Of a stretch of DNA of 64,000 nt, positions 8,066-15,302 are shown one piece after another. The notes beneath the pieces were generated by a model, which was not told the origin of the DNA, made no database searches, and worked only from the letters and a program-made list of their open reading frames with translations. Made by a program: the position numbers and the translations under genes. Within the stretch, counting starts at the first letter, position 1. Every line of letters begins with the position of its first letter. This stretch comes from Haloglomus litoreum. Its GTDB lineage: Archaea > Halobacteriota > Halobacteria > Halobacteriales > Haloarculaceae. The DNA is taken from NCBI RefSeq assembly GCF_029338515.1, contig NZ_CP119988.1:496001-560000 (forward strand), read 5' to 3'.

Positions 8066-8496
8066 CAGGCACCACCTCGGTCAGGGTACTGCGTGTCGAG
8101 CAGCCGGTCGAGCACCTCACGCTCGACGCCGGCGATGGGATCCGCGTCGAACCCCATCGAGAGGGCGAGCGTACACCGCCAGCGGTCGGCGCGGGGCCGG
8201 TAGCCACTGTCCTCCTGGCACTCGTAGTCGCGATAGGTGGTGGCCGAGCGGTCGCCGGTGACGTACAGCACGCGGATGACGTGGCGGTTCCCCAGCTCGC
8301 CGTTCAGGCGCCCCCGAACCATCAGCACGGCGTAGCCGACGTGTTCGGTCGCCCGGCGGTCGGCCTGGTCGAAGCGGGCTGCGCGCCACGACTCGGGAAG
8401 CGTGCGGGGCTCGGTAAGTGCGCGGAACGCCGAGTCGTTGGGGAAGAACGTGGCGAGGACGGCCTGGTCGGTGGCCTCGTGACTACCGGTCGCCAT
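8065..8496 (-). CDS. Hypothetical protein of the island operon
   Basis: A 143-residue soluble protein of unknown function. It has alternating helices and strands (EHVGYAVLMVRGRL, NRHVIRVLYVTGDRSATTYRDYEC), plus two cysteines that do not form a knuckle. Both ends overlap neighbours as TGATG, placing it firmly in the methylase operon. I recognise no family; the context suggests an accessory viral or plasmid function. Confidence 0.65.
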   Translation of the reverse strand: MATGSHEATDQAVLATFFPNDSAFRALTEPRTLPESWRAARFDQADRRATEHVGYAVLMVRGRLNGELGNRHVIRVLYVTGDRSATTYRDYECQEDSGYRPRADRWRCTLALSMGFDADPIAGVEREVLDRLLDTQYPDRGGA

Positions 8497-8687
8497 CAGC
8501 GCTCACCCCCGTCCAGTGCTGTCCGGTCTGGGCCCCGAATCTCGATTTGTGAAATCGCCGGACGGCGGCGCCCCGCGACCAGAGTCTGGTTGGGCTCTCC
8601 TCTCAGAGAGGGGTTCTCAGATTCGAGAACTCGCCCGTCAGACTCTCTTGTGGGTTTATTCCGCGGTTCCGGGTTGGCCCGGAACAC
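8496..8687 (-). CDS. Possible short first gene of the operon, abutting the tRNA
   Basis: The frame ends in TGA overlapping the next ATG as TGATG, the same coupling seen at two later junctions, which argues it is translated. The only start between the tRNA and the frame is a GTG at 8687, giving 63 residues rich in Arg/Glu/Pro. It begins 14 nt beyond the tRNA 3' end, so it may be the remainder of a longer element gene cut off when the element recombined into the tRNA. Confidence 0.4.
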   Translation of the reverse strand: MFRANPEPRNKPTRESDGRVLESENPSLRGEPNQTLVAGRRRPAISQIEIRGPDRTALDGGER

Positions 8688-8700
8688 ATAAAATTTCTGA

Positions 8701-8812
8701 TGGGCCCTGCCGGATTTGAACCAGCGCTCACCCGGTCTCCCATTGAGCCCATCTTGTCGGATGGGCGTCAAGTATGAGCCGGGGGCTTTGAACCAGACTA
8801 AGCTAAGGGCCC
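8701..8812 (-). tRNA. tRNA-Met (CAU), elongator, with intron
   Basis: The 112-nt gene folds as a cloverleaf on the minus strand. The acceptor stem is GGGCCCT/AGGGCCC with A as discriminator (no encoded CCA). The D stem is GCTT/AAGC, the anticodon stem CCCGG/CCGGG, and the T arm contains GGTTCAAAT. The anticodon CAT is at 8774-8776. An intron of about 37 nt follows position 37; it has a strong GCCCATC/GATGGGC hairpin and flanking TTGA/TCAA helix, consistent with a bulge-helix-bulge cut by the archaeal endonuclease. Haloarchaeal elongator tRNA-Met is known to carry such an intron. Its 3' end faces the accessory island and is the likely integration site. Confidence 0.92.
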
Positions 8813-8988
8813 TACCGCAATCTGACGGACCGACCGTCTTGAACGTGCCGGAGGCGGCTGCTCTCCGACGGGGGTGAGCGGCTCGGCGCCACTCCCGATA
8901 CGCGACCGCCCGAACACCTTCGGGTGGCGTTCCCGTGTGTCGGGGAGCCGGCCCGAGATACTTCACCCATCCCGTGGCAGCCGGTCAT

Positions 8989-11268
8989 ATGCAGGTCTCC
9001 CGTCGAACGATCGCGAAGCTGCTCGCGTTCGCGTTCGTCGCGAACCTCGTCGTGATGGGTGCCGGGGCGTGGTACTCCTACGAGCACGCGCCGCCCATCC
9101 CCCGCGAGTTCGAGGGGCCCGACGGGGAGACGGTCGCGACCGCCGAGCAGGTGCGGGCGGGGAAGGTCCAGTTCCAGCGCAACGGGCTGATGAACCACGG
9201 GTCGATCCTCGGCAACGGCGCGTACTACGGCGTCGACTACACCGCCGACGCGCTCGACCTGAAGGTCGATGCGATGCGGGACTACTACGCCCGTGAGCGC
9301 TACGGCGACGAGTACGCGGCGCTCCCGGGGCCCGAGCAGGCCGCCGTCGACGACCGCGTCGAGGCGGACCTCGCGAGCACGGACACGACCTCGCCCGTCC
9401 AGCTGTCGGCCGCGGAGGCGTACGCCCACGAGCAGGTGCGCGAGACGTACGTCGAGCGGTACTACGAGGGCGACCGGGAGCGCGGTGTTCCGGCCGGGAT
9501 GATCGAGACGGCCGACGACGCGCGTCGGTTCGCGGACTTCGCGCTCTGGACCGCCTGGATCGCCCACACCGAGCGCCCGGGGAGCGAGCACACCTACACC
9601 AACGACTGGCCGTACAACCCCGTCGCGGGCAACGCGCCGACGGCGGCGGCGATGACGTGGAGCGTGCTCGCGATGGTCCTGCTCGTCGCGGCGGCCGGCG
9701 GTGGCATCTGGCTCTACCGCTCGCTGGACCTCCCCGACCCGGAGGTCGCGGGCATCTCGGTCCCGGAACCTGACGCGGTGGACCTGCTCCCGAGCCAGCG
9801 CGCGGCGACGCGGTTCATCCCCGTCGCGGCGGGGCTGTTCGCCGCGCAGACGTTGCTCGGCGGGTTGCTGGCGCACTTCTACATCGAGCGCGACGGCTTC
9901 TTCGGCCTGGGCGCGCTCGTCGGCGTCGACGTGTTGCAGGTCCTGCCGTTCGCGCTGGCGAAGACGTACCACATCGACCTCGCGGTGCTGTGGATCGCCA
10001 CCCTGTGGCTGGGCGCCGGCCTGTTCCTCCCGGCGCTGTTCACCCGGTTCGAGCCCTCGAACCAGGCGCGCTACGTGAACGTCCTGCTGGGCGCGCTCGT
10101 CGTCGTCGTGGTCGGCGGGTTCGCGGGCATCTACCTCGGGTCGAACGGCTACCTCGGGGACTGGTGGTGGCTACTCGGCAACGAGGGGCTCGAGTATCTG
10201 GAGGTGGGGAAGGTGTGGCAGTTCGGCCTGCTGGTCGGCTTCGGCCTGTGGACCCTGCTGGTCGCGCGCGGGTTCAAGCCGCTGCTGGACAACGAGCCGC
10301 GGTACGGGCTGGCGCACATGATCCTGTACGCCGGCGGCTCCATCGGCCTGCTGTTCGTCGCGGGGATGCTGTACACGCCGGGGACGAACATCGTGATGAC
10401 GGAGTTCTGGCGGTGGTGGGTCGTCCACATGTGGGTCGAGGGCGCCTTCGAGTTCTTCATCGTCGCCGTCGTCGGCCTGACGCTGGTCTCGATGAACCTC
10501 CTGCGGCGCGAATCGGCCGAGAAGGCGGTGATGGTCGAGGCCCTGCTCGTGATGGGGACCGGCGTCATCGGCGTCTCGCACCACTACTGGTGGATCGGCC
10601 AGCCCGACATCTGGGTCCCGCTGGGGAGCGTCTTCTCGACGCTCGAACTCATCCCGCTCGTGTTCATCCTGTTCGAGGCCATCGCGGAGTACCGCACCCT
10701 CGGGAACGCGGGCGAGTCGTTCCCGTACCGCCTGCCGTTCATGTTCATCGTCGCGAGCGGCGTGTGGAACTTCGTCGGCGCGGGCGTGCTGGGCTTCTTC
10801 ATCAACCTCCCGCTCGTCAACTACTACGAGCACGGCACCTACCTCACCGTCGCGCACGCCCACGCCGCGATGTTCGGCGCGTTCGGCTTCCTCGCCATCG
10901 GCCTCGCGACCTACATGCTTCGGCTCACGGTCGACCCCGGGCGGTGGACCGAACACCGGCTCCGGTGGGCGTTCTGGTGCTGGAACCTCGGGCTCGCCGT
11001 GATGGTGTTCGGCTCGGTCCTGCCGGTCGGCATCCTGCAGCTGGAGGCGGCCTTCACGCAGGGGTACGACGCCGCCCGGTCGCTGGCGTTCTACGAGGGC
11101 GGGCTGGTGCAGGCGCTGTTCTGGGCGCGCCTACCGGGTGACACGCTCATCATCGTCGGGACGCTGCTGTTCGGCTACGACGTGGTCCGCAAGCGGTTCC
11201 GGTTGCGCGCCGTGACGCCGGAGGACGAGCGCACGCCCGCCGACGAAGGGGTGCTGGCCGACGACTGA
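8989..11268 (+). CDS. norB: Quinol-dependent nitric oxide reductase (qNOR)
   Basis: A 759-residue heme-copper-superfamily membrane protein reducing NO to N2O with electrons from quinol. The N-terminal extension (one membrane helix, then about 200 extracellular residues with RNGLMNHGSILGNGAYYG) is the fused NorC-like part typical of qNOR. Likely metal ligands: H480 with E484 (HMWVE) and H531/H532 (HHYWW) for the non-heme iron; H328 (KTYHI), H623 and H625 (AHAHA) for hemes. Many hydrophobic helices follow. The ATG at 8989 is preceded by a TATA-like GATACTT at about -30; an upstream start at 8935 is unlikely. No other denitrification gene is adjacent, so NO detoxification is possible. Confidence 0.95.
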   Translation: MQVSRRTIAKLLAFAFVANLVVMGAGAWYSYEHAPPIPREFEGPDGETVATAEQVRAGKVQFQRNGLMNHGSILGNGAYYGVDYTADALDLKVDAMRDYYARERYGDEYAALPGPEQAAVDDRVEADLASTDTTSPVQLSAAEAYAHEQVRETYVERYYEGDRERGVPAGMIETADDARRFADFALWTAWIAHTERPGSEHTYTNDWPYNPVAGNAPTAAAMTWSVLAMVLLVAAAGGGIWLYRSLDLPDPEVAGISVPEPDAVDLLPSQRAATRFIPVAAGLFAAQTLLGGLLAHFYIERDGFFGLGALVGVDVLQVLPFALAKTYHIDLAVLWIATLWLGAGLFLPALFTRFEPSNQARYVNVLLGALVVVVVGGFAGIYLGSNGYLGDWWWLLGNEGLEYLEVGKVWQFGLLVGFGLWTLLVARGFKPLLDNEPRYGLAHMILYAGGSIGLLFVAGMLYTPGTNIVMTEFWRWWVVHMWVEGAFEFFIVAVVGLTLVSMNLLRRESAEKAVMVEALLVMGTGVIGVSHHYWWIGQPDIWVPLGSVFSTLELIPLVFILFEAIAEYRTLGNAGESFPYRLPFMFIVASGVWNFVGAGVLGFFINLPLVNYYEHGTYLTVAHAHAAMFGAFGFLAIGLATYMLRLTVDPGRWTEHRLRWAFWCWNLGLAVMVFGSVLPVGILQLEAAFTQGYDAARSLAFYEGGLVQALFWARLPGDTLIIVGTLLFGYDVVRKRFRLRAVTPEDERTPADEGVLADD

Positions 11269-11403
11269 CGGGCCTTCGCCGCCCGACACGGCCCCACCCG
11301 CCGACCGGCATCCACTGTCGGAAACGGAAGACACGTTTAAGTCCGCCGGCGACTGCTGCCGGAAGGCCTTCACGCGCCGAGCACGTACCTGTGAATACCG
11401 AAC

Positions 11404-11583
11404 ATGTCCGAAAGCACCCTTCCGCCGCCCCGGGACTCGGCCCCCGCTCCGCAGTCCATCTACGCCTGGCTCGCCTGCCCGGCGTGTGGCTCCCGTGAGG
11501 TCGTCCGTGGCCCACGCCACGCCGACGACACGGTCGAGATCACCTGCGAGGAATGCGGACTGACCGGTCGCTACGGCCTCTGA
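11404..11583 (+). CDS. 59-residue zinc-ribbon protein
   Basis: A short gene encoding a Pro-rich N-terminus (residues 1-20) and a compact CPAC...CEEC zinc ribbon (residues 25-53). It lies alone between qNOR and the sensor kinase. A GTTTAAG box near 11335 suggests a transcript with a leader of about 40 nt. Haloarchaea encode many such very small zinc-finger proteins; the role of this one is unknown. Codon use and conserved cysteine spacing support it as real. Confidence 0.7.
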   Translation: MSESTLPPPRDSAPAPQSIYAWLACPACGSREVVRGPRHADDTVEITCEECGLTGRYGL

Positions 11584-11629
11584 GCGGCCGTCGACTCTCC
11601 GTTCTCCCGCCCCGAGTAATCGGAATCCG

Positions 11630-11636
11630 TTTATAC
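11630..11636 (+). promoter_or_regulatory. TATA box of sensor kinase gene
   Basis: TTTATAC is centred 27 nt before the ATG at 11660, giving a leaderless transcript. Confidence 0.65.
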
Positions 11637-11659
11637 CGGTGCCCCCTGATTCCTGACGG

Positions 11660-13507
11660 ATGATCCAGGTCCCCGTCCCAGCAGCGCCGCTGCAGGCCGC
11701 GGGTTCGGTCCCCGTTCCGCTGCTGGCCTACGTCGGCGCCTTCCTGGCGGCGGCCCTGGCCTGTCTGGCGGGGCTCGCCCGCCTCTCCGTCATCGAGGAC
11801 GCCGACACCCGCCGAGGGATGGCCGGCCTCCTCGTCACGAGCGCCCTGTGGTCGCTCTCGCACGTCGTCTTCCTCGTCGTTCCCGTCGAGGCGGTCCGGC
11901 TGGGGGCCTACTACGCCGGCCTCGTCGCCGGCTTCGCGGCCGTCGGCGCGTGGCTCTACTTCTGCTCGGCCTACACCGGCCGCGGCCTCCACCGGAACAC
12001 GACCTACCGGCGCATCGGAGTCGCCGCCTTCGCCGTCGTCGTCGCGCTGAAGCTGACGAACCCGGTCCACGGGCTCTACTTCACCACGACGACCGCGACG
12101 ACGCCGTTCCCCCACCTCGCGGTCGAGCATCAGCTACTCCACTGGCTCGCGATGGGTCTCTCGTACGCGCTCGCGGCCGTCGGCGCGTTCATGCTGCTCG
12201 AGCTGTTCACGCTGACCGGCTACGACACCCGGTCGCTGGTGGCGCTGCTCGGGCTGATGGGGCTCCCGCTCGGCTTCGACCTCCTCGGCCGCTCGAGCCC
12301 CCTGCTGGTCGATATGACCTACGAGCCGCTAGGGGTCGCGGCCTTCGCGGTCGGGACCCTGTTCGTCTTCTCGGAACGCTTCCAGGCCGTCCGGCTGGCG
12401 GGCGACATCGAGGACCCCGTGGTCATCCTCGGCGAGGGCGGCGTCATCCGCGACACGAACGGTGCCGCGGTCGACCTGTTCCCCTCGCTGGAGGACGCCG
12501 TCGGCGACCGGCTGACCGAGCGGGTCCCCGAACTCGCCGGGGAACTGACGGAGGGGGCCGACGACATCATGCAACTGGAGCGCGGCGGCGAGACGCGCTA
12601 CTACCACGTGTCCACGAACCCATTCACCGTCGGGAACACGCGCCTCGGCCGGATGGTCCTCGTGAACGATGTCACCCGCGAGGAGCGCTACCGCCGCCAG
12701 ATCGAGGATCAGAACGAGCGACTCGGTCGGCTGGCCGGCGTCATCTCGCACGACCTGCGGAACCCGCTGAACGTGGCGTCTGGGCGGCTGGAGATGGTCC
12801 GCAACCAGCGCGACGACGAGAACCTCGAGGCCGTCGCGATGTCGCTCGACCGGATGCGCCGCCTCATCGAGAACCTGCTGACGATGACCCGGGAGGGGCT
12901 CGATGTCGGCGACCGGACGCCCGTCTCGCTGGCGACGCTCGCCGAGGACGCGTGGTCGACGGTCGATACCGACGGGGCCGAGCTCGTCGTCGAGGACGAC
13001 GTGCGCCTCCTGGCGGACCCGGACCGGCTCCGACAGGTTCTGGAGAACCTGTTCCGCAACAGCGTGGAGCACGGCTCCACGAGCAGTCGGCCTCCGGCCG
13101 ACGACAGTGTCGAACACGGTTCGGCGGGCAGTCGGACGGCGTCCGACGACGCCGCGGAGCACGGCACCGACACCGTCACGGTCACCGTCGGCGCGCTCGA
13201 TGTCACCGACGGCGACGATGTGGGCTTCTTCGTCGCCGACGACGGCCCCGGCATCCCGCCGGACGAGCGCGAGCGCCTGCTGGAGTTCGGCGAGAGCGGC
13301 GGCGACGGCAGCGGCCTCGGACTGGCCATCGTCGACACCATCGCCGAGGCCCACGGCTGGACGCTCACCATCACCGACGCCGCCGGCGGCGGCGCCCGGT
13401 TCGAGTTCACCGGCGTCGAGCCGGTCGAGCACGCGGCGACGACCGAGCCCGAGTCCGCTGATACGGGCGGTGCCTGGGAGCTGGCCGGCGGCGGGGCAGA
13501 CAGCTGA
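11660..13507 (+). CDS. Membrane receptor histidine kinase (7TM-PAS-HisKA-HATPase)
   Basis: A 615-residue sensor. Residues 1-225 contain about seven hydrophobic helices, the haloarchaeal histidine-kinase N-terminal 7TM domain. A PAS-like segment follows at about 245-345 (VVILGEGGVIRDTNGAAVDLF). The HisKA phosphoacceptor is H364 (ISHDLRNPL). The HATPase domain has N467, a DDGPGIPP loop and GSGLGLAIV. The N box is interrupted by a 15-residue tandem repeat (listed separately). No response regulator is adjacent, as is common in haloarchaea. A TATA box at -27 fixes the start. The C-terminal tail is low complexity. Confidence 0.93.
   Translation: MIQVPVPAAPLQAAGSVPVPLLAYVGAFLAAALACLAGLARLSVIEDADTRRGMAGLLVTSALWSLSHVVFLVVPVEAVRLGAYYAGLVAGFAAVGAWLYFCSAYTGRGLHRNTTYRRIGVAAFAVVVALKLTNPVHGLYFTTTTATTPFPHLAVEHQLLHWLAMGLSYALAAVGAFMLLELFTLTGYDTRSLVALLGLMGLPLGFDLLGRSSPLLVDMTYEPLGVAAFAVGTLFVFSERFQAVRLAGDIEDPVVILGEGGVIRDTNGAAVDLFPSLEDAVGDRLTERVPELAGELTEGADDIMQLERGGETRYYHVSTNPFTVGNTRLGRMVLVNDVTREERYRRQIEDQNERLGRLAGVISHDLRNPLNVASGRLEMVRNQRDDENLEAVAMSLDRMRRLIENLLTMTREGLDVGDRTPVSLATLAEDAWSTVDTDGAELVVEDDVRLLADPDRLRQVLENLFRNSVEHGSTSSRPPADDSVEHGSAGSRTASDDAAEHGTDTVTVTVGALDVTDGDDVGFFVADDGPGIPPDERERLLEFGESGGDGSGLGLAIVDTIAEAHGWTLTITDAAGGGARFEFTGVEPVEHAATTEPESADTGGAWELAGGGADS
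13061..13171 (+). repeat. 45-nt tandem repeat inside the kinase N box
   Basis: Two full 15-codon units and a third partial unit follow the catalytic Asn codon. Each begins SVEHG or AAEHG and the full units end in DD. Because 45 is a multiple of three the frame is kept. The units duplicate the N-box motif NxVEHG itself, so the ATP-binding domain carries extra copies of its own motif on a loop. Confidence 0.8.
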
Positions 13508-13617
13508 GCGCCGGCGTGGCGACCTCCTCCTCGGTCCGGCGGCGCACGCGGCGGTTGCGCTCCCACCGACGCCACCCGCGCCAACGTTGATTACCGCCCC
13601 GCCCGCGGGCCCGACAC

Positions 13618-14763
13618 ATGCAGTTCGAACTCACCGAGCACCAGCGGGCCGTCCGGGCCGACGCCCGCGAGTTCGCCCGCGAGCGGATCGCACCGCACGC
13701 CCGCGCCCTCGACGCGGCGGGCGAGCACCCGACCGAGGTCCTCGACGCGGCCGGGGACCGCGGATACGCCGGCCTCACCCTCCCCGAGCGGTACGGCGGC
13801 CAGGGCGAGGGGCTGGTCGAACTGGCGCTCGTGACCGAGGAACTCTCCGCCGAGTTGATGCCGGTCGCGAGCGCGCTCGCGCTCCACCTCGGCGTGGCCG
13901 AGGCCGTCCAGCGCCTCGGCACGGACGCCCAGCGCGAGCGGTTCCTCCCGGAGATGGCCGCGTTCGACACCGTCGGCGCGCTCGGCCTGAGCGAGACCAA
14001 CGCCGGCAGCGACAAGACGGGCATCGAGACGACCGCTCAGCGCGACGGCGAGGAGTGGGTCCTCGACGGGCACAAGCGCTGGGTCACCAACCTCCAGCAC
14101 GCCGACGAGGTGCTCACCTACGCCCGCACCGGCGAGCGCGGTGAGGGAGGTGAGGGCGACGGCATCACCGCCTTCCTCGTGCCCGCCGACGCGTTCGAGG
14201 TCGAGACGGTCTGGGATACGCTCGGTGCCCGCACCGTCAAATCGCCGAAGGCGACGCTCTCGGGGGTTCGCGTGGACGACGACCGGCAGGTCGGGACCGT
14301 CGGGGAGGGCCTGACCGAGCGTGGCCGCCTCCGGACCGGCATCAACGTCCCCGCCCGCGGCGTCGGCATCGCCCGCGCCACGCTGGACGACACGGTCGCG
14401 GAGACGAGCGGCCGCGAGCAGGGCGGCCAGCGCATCGCCGACCACCAGGGCGTCCGCTGGCGGGTCGCGGAGATGGCCGAGCGGGTCGACGTGGCGCGGC
14501 TGCTCGTGCTCCGGGCGGCCGCCCGTCTCGACGCGGGGACCGGCGCCGCCCGGGAGTTCGCCATGGCGAAGACGTACGCGACGGAGGCCGCCGTCGAGAA
14601 CGCCAACGACGCGCTCCAGTTGCACGGCGGCATCGGCTACACAACCGAGCGCGACGTGGAGCGCCACCTCCGGGATGCGCGGCTGCTGACCATCGCCGGC
14701 GGGCCGAACGAGGGGCACCTGGACAAACTCGCGGACGCGGTCTACGACCAGCACCCGCGGTAA
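13618..14763 (+). CDS. Acyl-CoA dehydrogenase
   Basis: A 381-residue flavoprotein of the usual family length. N-terminal helical domain, then the middle beta domain with GLSETNAGSDKTGIET (FAD/substrate signature) and KRWVTN. The C-terminal helical domain has LQLHGGIGYTTERDVERHLRDARL, ending in the typical GPNE segment. It oxidises acyl-CoA to enoyl-CoA, passing electrons to ETF. The catalytic base cannot be placed with certainty, so chain-length preference is unknown. A TTGATTA box at about -28 supports the ATG. Downstream lies a hairpin-repeat cluster, not an operon partner. Confidence 0.93.
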   Translation: MQFELTEHQRAVRADAREFARERIAPHARALDAAGEHPTEVLDAAGDRGYAGLTLPERYGGQGEGLVELALVTEELSAELMPVASALALHLGVAEAVQRLGTDAQRERFLPEMAAFDTVGALGLSETNAGSDKTGIETTAQRDGEEWVLDGHKRWVTNLQHADEVLTYARTGERGEGGEGDGITAFLVPADAFEVETVWDTLGARTVKSPKATLSGVRVDDDRQVGTVGEGLTERGRLRTGINVPARGVGIARATLDDTVAETSGREQGGQRIADHQGVRWRVAEMAERVDVARLLVLRAAARLDAGTGAAREFAMAKTYATEAAVENANDALQLHGGIGYTTERDVERHLRDARLLTIAGGPNEGHLDKLADAVYDQHPR

Positions 14764-14834
14764 CCGGTTCCGAGACCAGGAAGCGCGCGGGCGTCCGCTC
14801 CGCGGAGACCCCGAAGCGCTCGCCGCGAGGGGTC

Positions 14835-14910
14835 GGAACACCCGCGGCGCCCGCGCGGGGAGGTGTGGGGACACCCTGCTCGCCTGGAACCACCACGCGC
14901 GAACGCTCGG
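14835..14910 (+). repeat. Conserved 76-bp module upstream of hairpin A
   Basis: Reads GGAACAC, a GC-rich part ending GGGGAGGTGTGGGGACAC, then CTGGAACCACCACG and GAACGCTCGG. The same module in the same order and spacing (about 80 percent identical by eye) is on the minus strand at 42273-42349. It is part of the dispersed repeat family. Confidence 0.7.
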
Positions 14911-14934
14911 CGTGACGGGCCACAGGGCGGGACT

Positions 14935-15045
14935 GAAAGGGGCCGCCCGCTCGACCCGGCCCGGAGGAAGCAAGCACCGCAGGCCGAACGAAGTGAGGCC
15001 GAGGAGCGCAGCGACTCCCGGCCGGTCGAGCGGGCGGGGGCTTTC
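14935..15045 (+). repeat. Hairpin module A of dispersed family
   Basis: Arms 14935-14956 and 15024-15045: outer stem GAAAG/CTTTC, then GGG facing GGG (unpaired), then a perfect 14-bp inner stem. The loop holds the core GCAAGCACCGCAGG (14970-14983) and GAGGAGCGCAGCGA (15001). It lies between the convergent ends of the acyl-CoA dehydrogenase and mmsA genes. Confidence 0.85.
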
Positions 15046-15189
15046 AACAGGGTCTCATCGTCGCTGTCGTCGGTGTATTCGGAGTCGTCGCGGGGAGAGC
15101 GGGCGGGGGCTTTCAACAGGGTCTCATCGTCGCTGTCGTCGGTGTGTTCGGAGTCGTCGCAGGGAGAGCGGGCGGGGGCTTTCGACAGG
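15028..15189 (+). repeat. 69-nt tandem repeat of the module's 3' end
   Basis: The 3' end of module A (GAGCGGGCGGGGGCTTTC plus tail) is repeated at 15028, 15097 and 15166. The two full periods are each exactly 69 nt and the last copy is truncated. The tail is rich in TCGTCGCTGTCGTCGG. An AT-rich stretch (about 15228-15302) follows, possibly the transcription end of mmsA. Confidence 0.85.
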
Positions 15190-15302
15190 CCCCGGGGCGG
15201 CTCACAGCCAGACGGATTGGCGTTGAACTGGTTATAAAATTCGAATGGAGAACTCCCACGCTCAATTCCGAAAATATAATCTGAAAATGGGATATATCAG
15301 TA

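Noticed and set aside
1-8500. Second copy of the tRNA-Met 3' end (attL/attR)
   Set aside because: I looked for the GCCGGATTTGAACC stretch left of the tRNA and did not see it, so the other border must be outside the window.
15028-15189. CRISPR array
   Set aside because: Three copies with conserved inter-repeat sequence rather than unique spacers, no cas genes, and the repeat is the end of a dispersed element.
14863-15237. Reading frame through hairpin cluster A with repeated RAGAF units
   Set aside because: The 69-nt period is a multiple of three, so any frame gives protein repeats. The sequence is explained by hairpin structure, and other family members do not keep a frame.
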